A DNA stretch of 31,425 bases from Rhizophagus sp. LPA8_4_AMF (Eukaryota; Glomeromycota; Glomeromycetes; Glomerales; Glomeraceae): NCBI GenBank assembly GCA_021464525.1, contig JADRCO010000532.1, positions 1 to 31,425 of the forward strand, read 5' to 3'. The notes below the pieces were generated by a model. The model did no database searches. It had not been told where the DNA came from and saw only the letters and a program-made list of their open reading frames with translations. Position numbers and translations under genes: made by a program. The stretch's first letter is position 1. Each line of letters opens with the position of its first letter. Positions 30,716-31,425 of the stretch are shown here, piece after piece.

Positions 30716-31328
30716 ATGAATCGCAAAGAAAGACTTTACAATTTATTATGGTTAAAAATATTTTTAGGAGAAGAACATGAAGAAGAGGATGAGGAAACCT
30801 CAAGTGATGAAGAGGAGAATATTATTTCACAAGTTGCTTTAATAAAACGTTTAAATACATGGTATTTAAACCTAAGATTATACCATGTAGTAAAATCAAA
30901 GTATTGGTGGCAGAATGTTCTTCCATTTTATGATTCTGTTCAGTTCAAAGACTTTTAAGAATGCTTCCACATCATTTTCATAAATTAGTTGACTTATATG
31001 TACTCATCCCATATTTTCATCAAAAGGAAATAAGACTCAAGCTTGCGTTGAACTTCAATTAGCTGTATTTCTTTGCCGATTTGGATCTACTGGAAGTTTA
31101 TTTGAGGTTTGTTCAAGATTTGGAATAAGTGAAGGAACAGTAATTCTTTATACTAAACGAGTTATTCAAGCAATTATGGCACAAAAGAAAAGTTTTATTA
31201 AATGGCCTATTTTAGAAGAACGTAAGAGGGTTCATGAGGGATTTGAAAGTTTAGGAAGGCTTAAAAATGTCATTGGAGCAGTTGATAGGACCCCGAATAA
31301 TATATATAGAGGTCAGGTCCAGGAATAG
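30716..31328 (+). pseudogene. PIF/Harbinger transposase, 5' fragment (HARBI1-like, DDE_Tnp_4 type)
   Basis: Starts at the ATG at 30716 (MNRKERLYNLLWLKIFLGEE) with an acidic stretch, then NVLPFYDSVQFKDF. A stop at 30956-30958 follows from loss of a T in a T-run. The next pieces, RMLPHHFHKLVDL and, after a second frame change near 31000, HPIFSSKGNKTQACVELQLA and FGISEGTVILYTKRVIQAIM (the helix-turn-helix-like region), follow the family order. The frame continues to KNVIGAVD, the first catalytic Asp. It then diverges (RTPNN...) to a stop at 31326. The family needs two more acidic residues beyond this point, so the DDE triad is missing. The element is truncated at about 31293, probably by another insertion or a deletion. 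Confidence 0.8.
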
Positions 31329-31425
31329 TCCGTTATACGCATTTGTACGCATTTCTTCAGGGCCGGAATTAAGATAATGTCAGTCAGTATCTAAAAAAGG
31401 TAATAATAATTTGACCAGAGTTATC
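31329..31425. other. Unassigned sequence at the window end
   Basis: The sequence after the Harbinger break (TACGCATTTGTACGCATTTC, then GGGCCGGAATTAAG) has a short direct repeat, TACGCATTT, and is GC-richer. It may be the end of a different mobile element; it is too short to classify. Confidence 0.25.

Noticed and set aside
1-31425. CRISPR array, rRNA or tRNA genes
   Set aside because: No regularly spaced identical repeats with unique spacers and no tRNA B-box pattern were found. The eukaryotic gene structure also makes CRISPR implausible.

Overview
The window looks like nuclear DNA of an arbuscular mycorrhizal fungus (Glomeromycotina, Rhizophagus-like). This is an inference. It rests on the very high AT content, short (about 77-111 nt) AT-rich introns with GTAAGT-type donors, and gene families that are expanded in those genomes: divergent SAM methyltransferases, F-box proteins, PD-(D/E)XK nuclease-like proteins, and hAT, Harbinger and MULE-type transposons. 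No rRNA, tRNA or CRISPR array was seen.

Layout. 1-7.6 kb is gene-poor: a short tandem repeat, a decayed orphan gene (1345-2453), a foldback tract of degenerate TTCCCGAA motifs (3871-4450), a 40-bp tandem duplication and two short GC-richer ORFs. 7.6-8.8 kb holds a four-exon class I SAM methyltransferase-like gene whose glycine-rich motif I has lost its glycines. 9.5-13.4 kb is transposon debris: a Ty1/copia-like LTR with a primer-binding-site-like sequence, a pogo/Tigger-like terminus, small foldbacks and ORF remnants with coding character. 13.5-16.7 kb is the best gene, a ten-exon PXB-PX-DUF3818 protein (relative of yeast Ypr097w/Lec1), apparently intact. 17.4-17.8 kb is a purine-rich, TTAGGG-like tract.

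19.76-20.70 kb is a complete non-autonomous, MULE-like element with about 230-bp terminal inverted repeats (TIRs), an imperfect target duplication and a decayed small ORF. 20.9-22.3 kb (minus) is a recently broken F-box gene; a much older F-box relic lies at 22.9-23.0 kb. 23.8-25.45 kb (minus) can be read as one four-exon, 413-codon gene: an orphan N-terminal domain joined through a predicted GC-AG intron to a PD-(D/E)XK nuclease domain. Its promoter and an upstream AG-rich tract are duplicated about 2.07 kb away, downstream of the gene. 27.1-30.5 kb is a decayed hAT transposon with long inverted ends, a BED-finger transposase pseudogene and a near-perfect 131-bp hairpin inserted inside it. 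30.7-31.33 kb is a 5' fragment of a PIF/Harbinger (HARBI1-like) transposase, cut off just after the first catalytic Asp.

Only three loci look like host genes that could still work (methyltransferase-like, PX protein, nuclease-like). The rest is mobile-element turnover. I did not find a clearly new multi-gene system. The most unusual items are the nuclease gene with its non-canonical intron and duplicated promoter, the MULE-like element carrying a decayed cargo ORF, and the 131-bp hairpin nested in the hAT.
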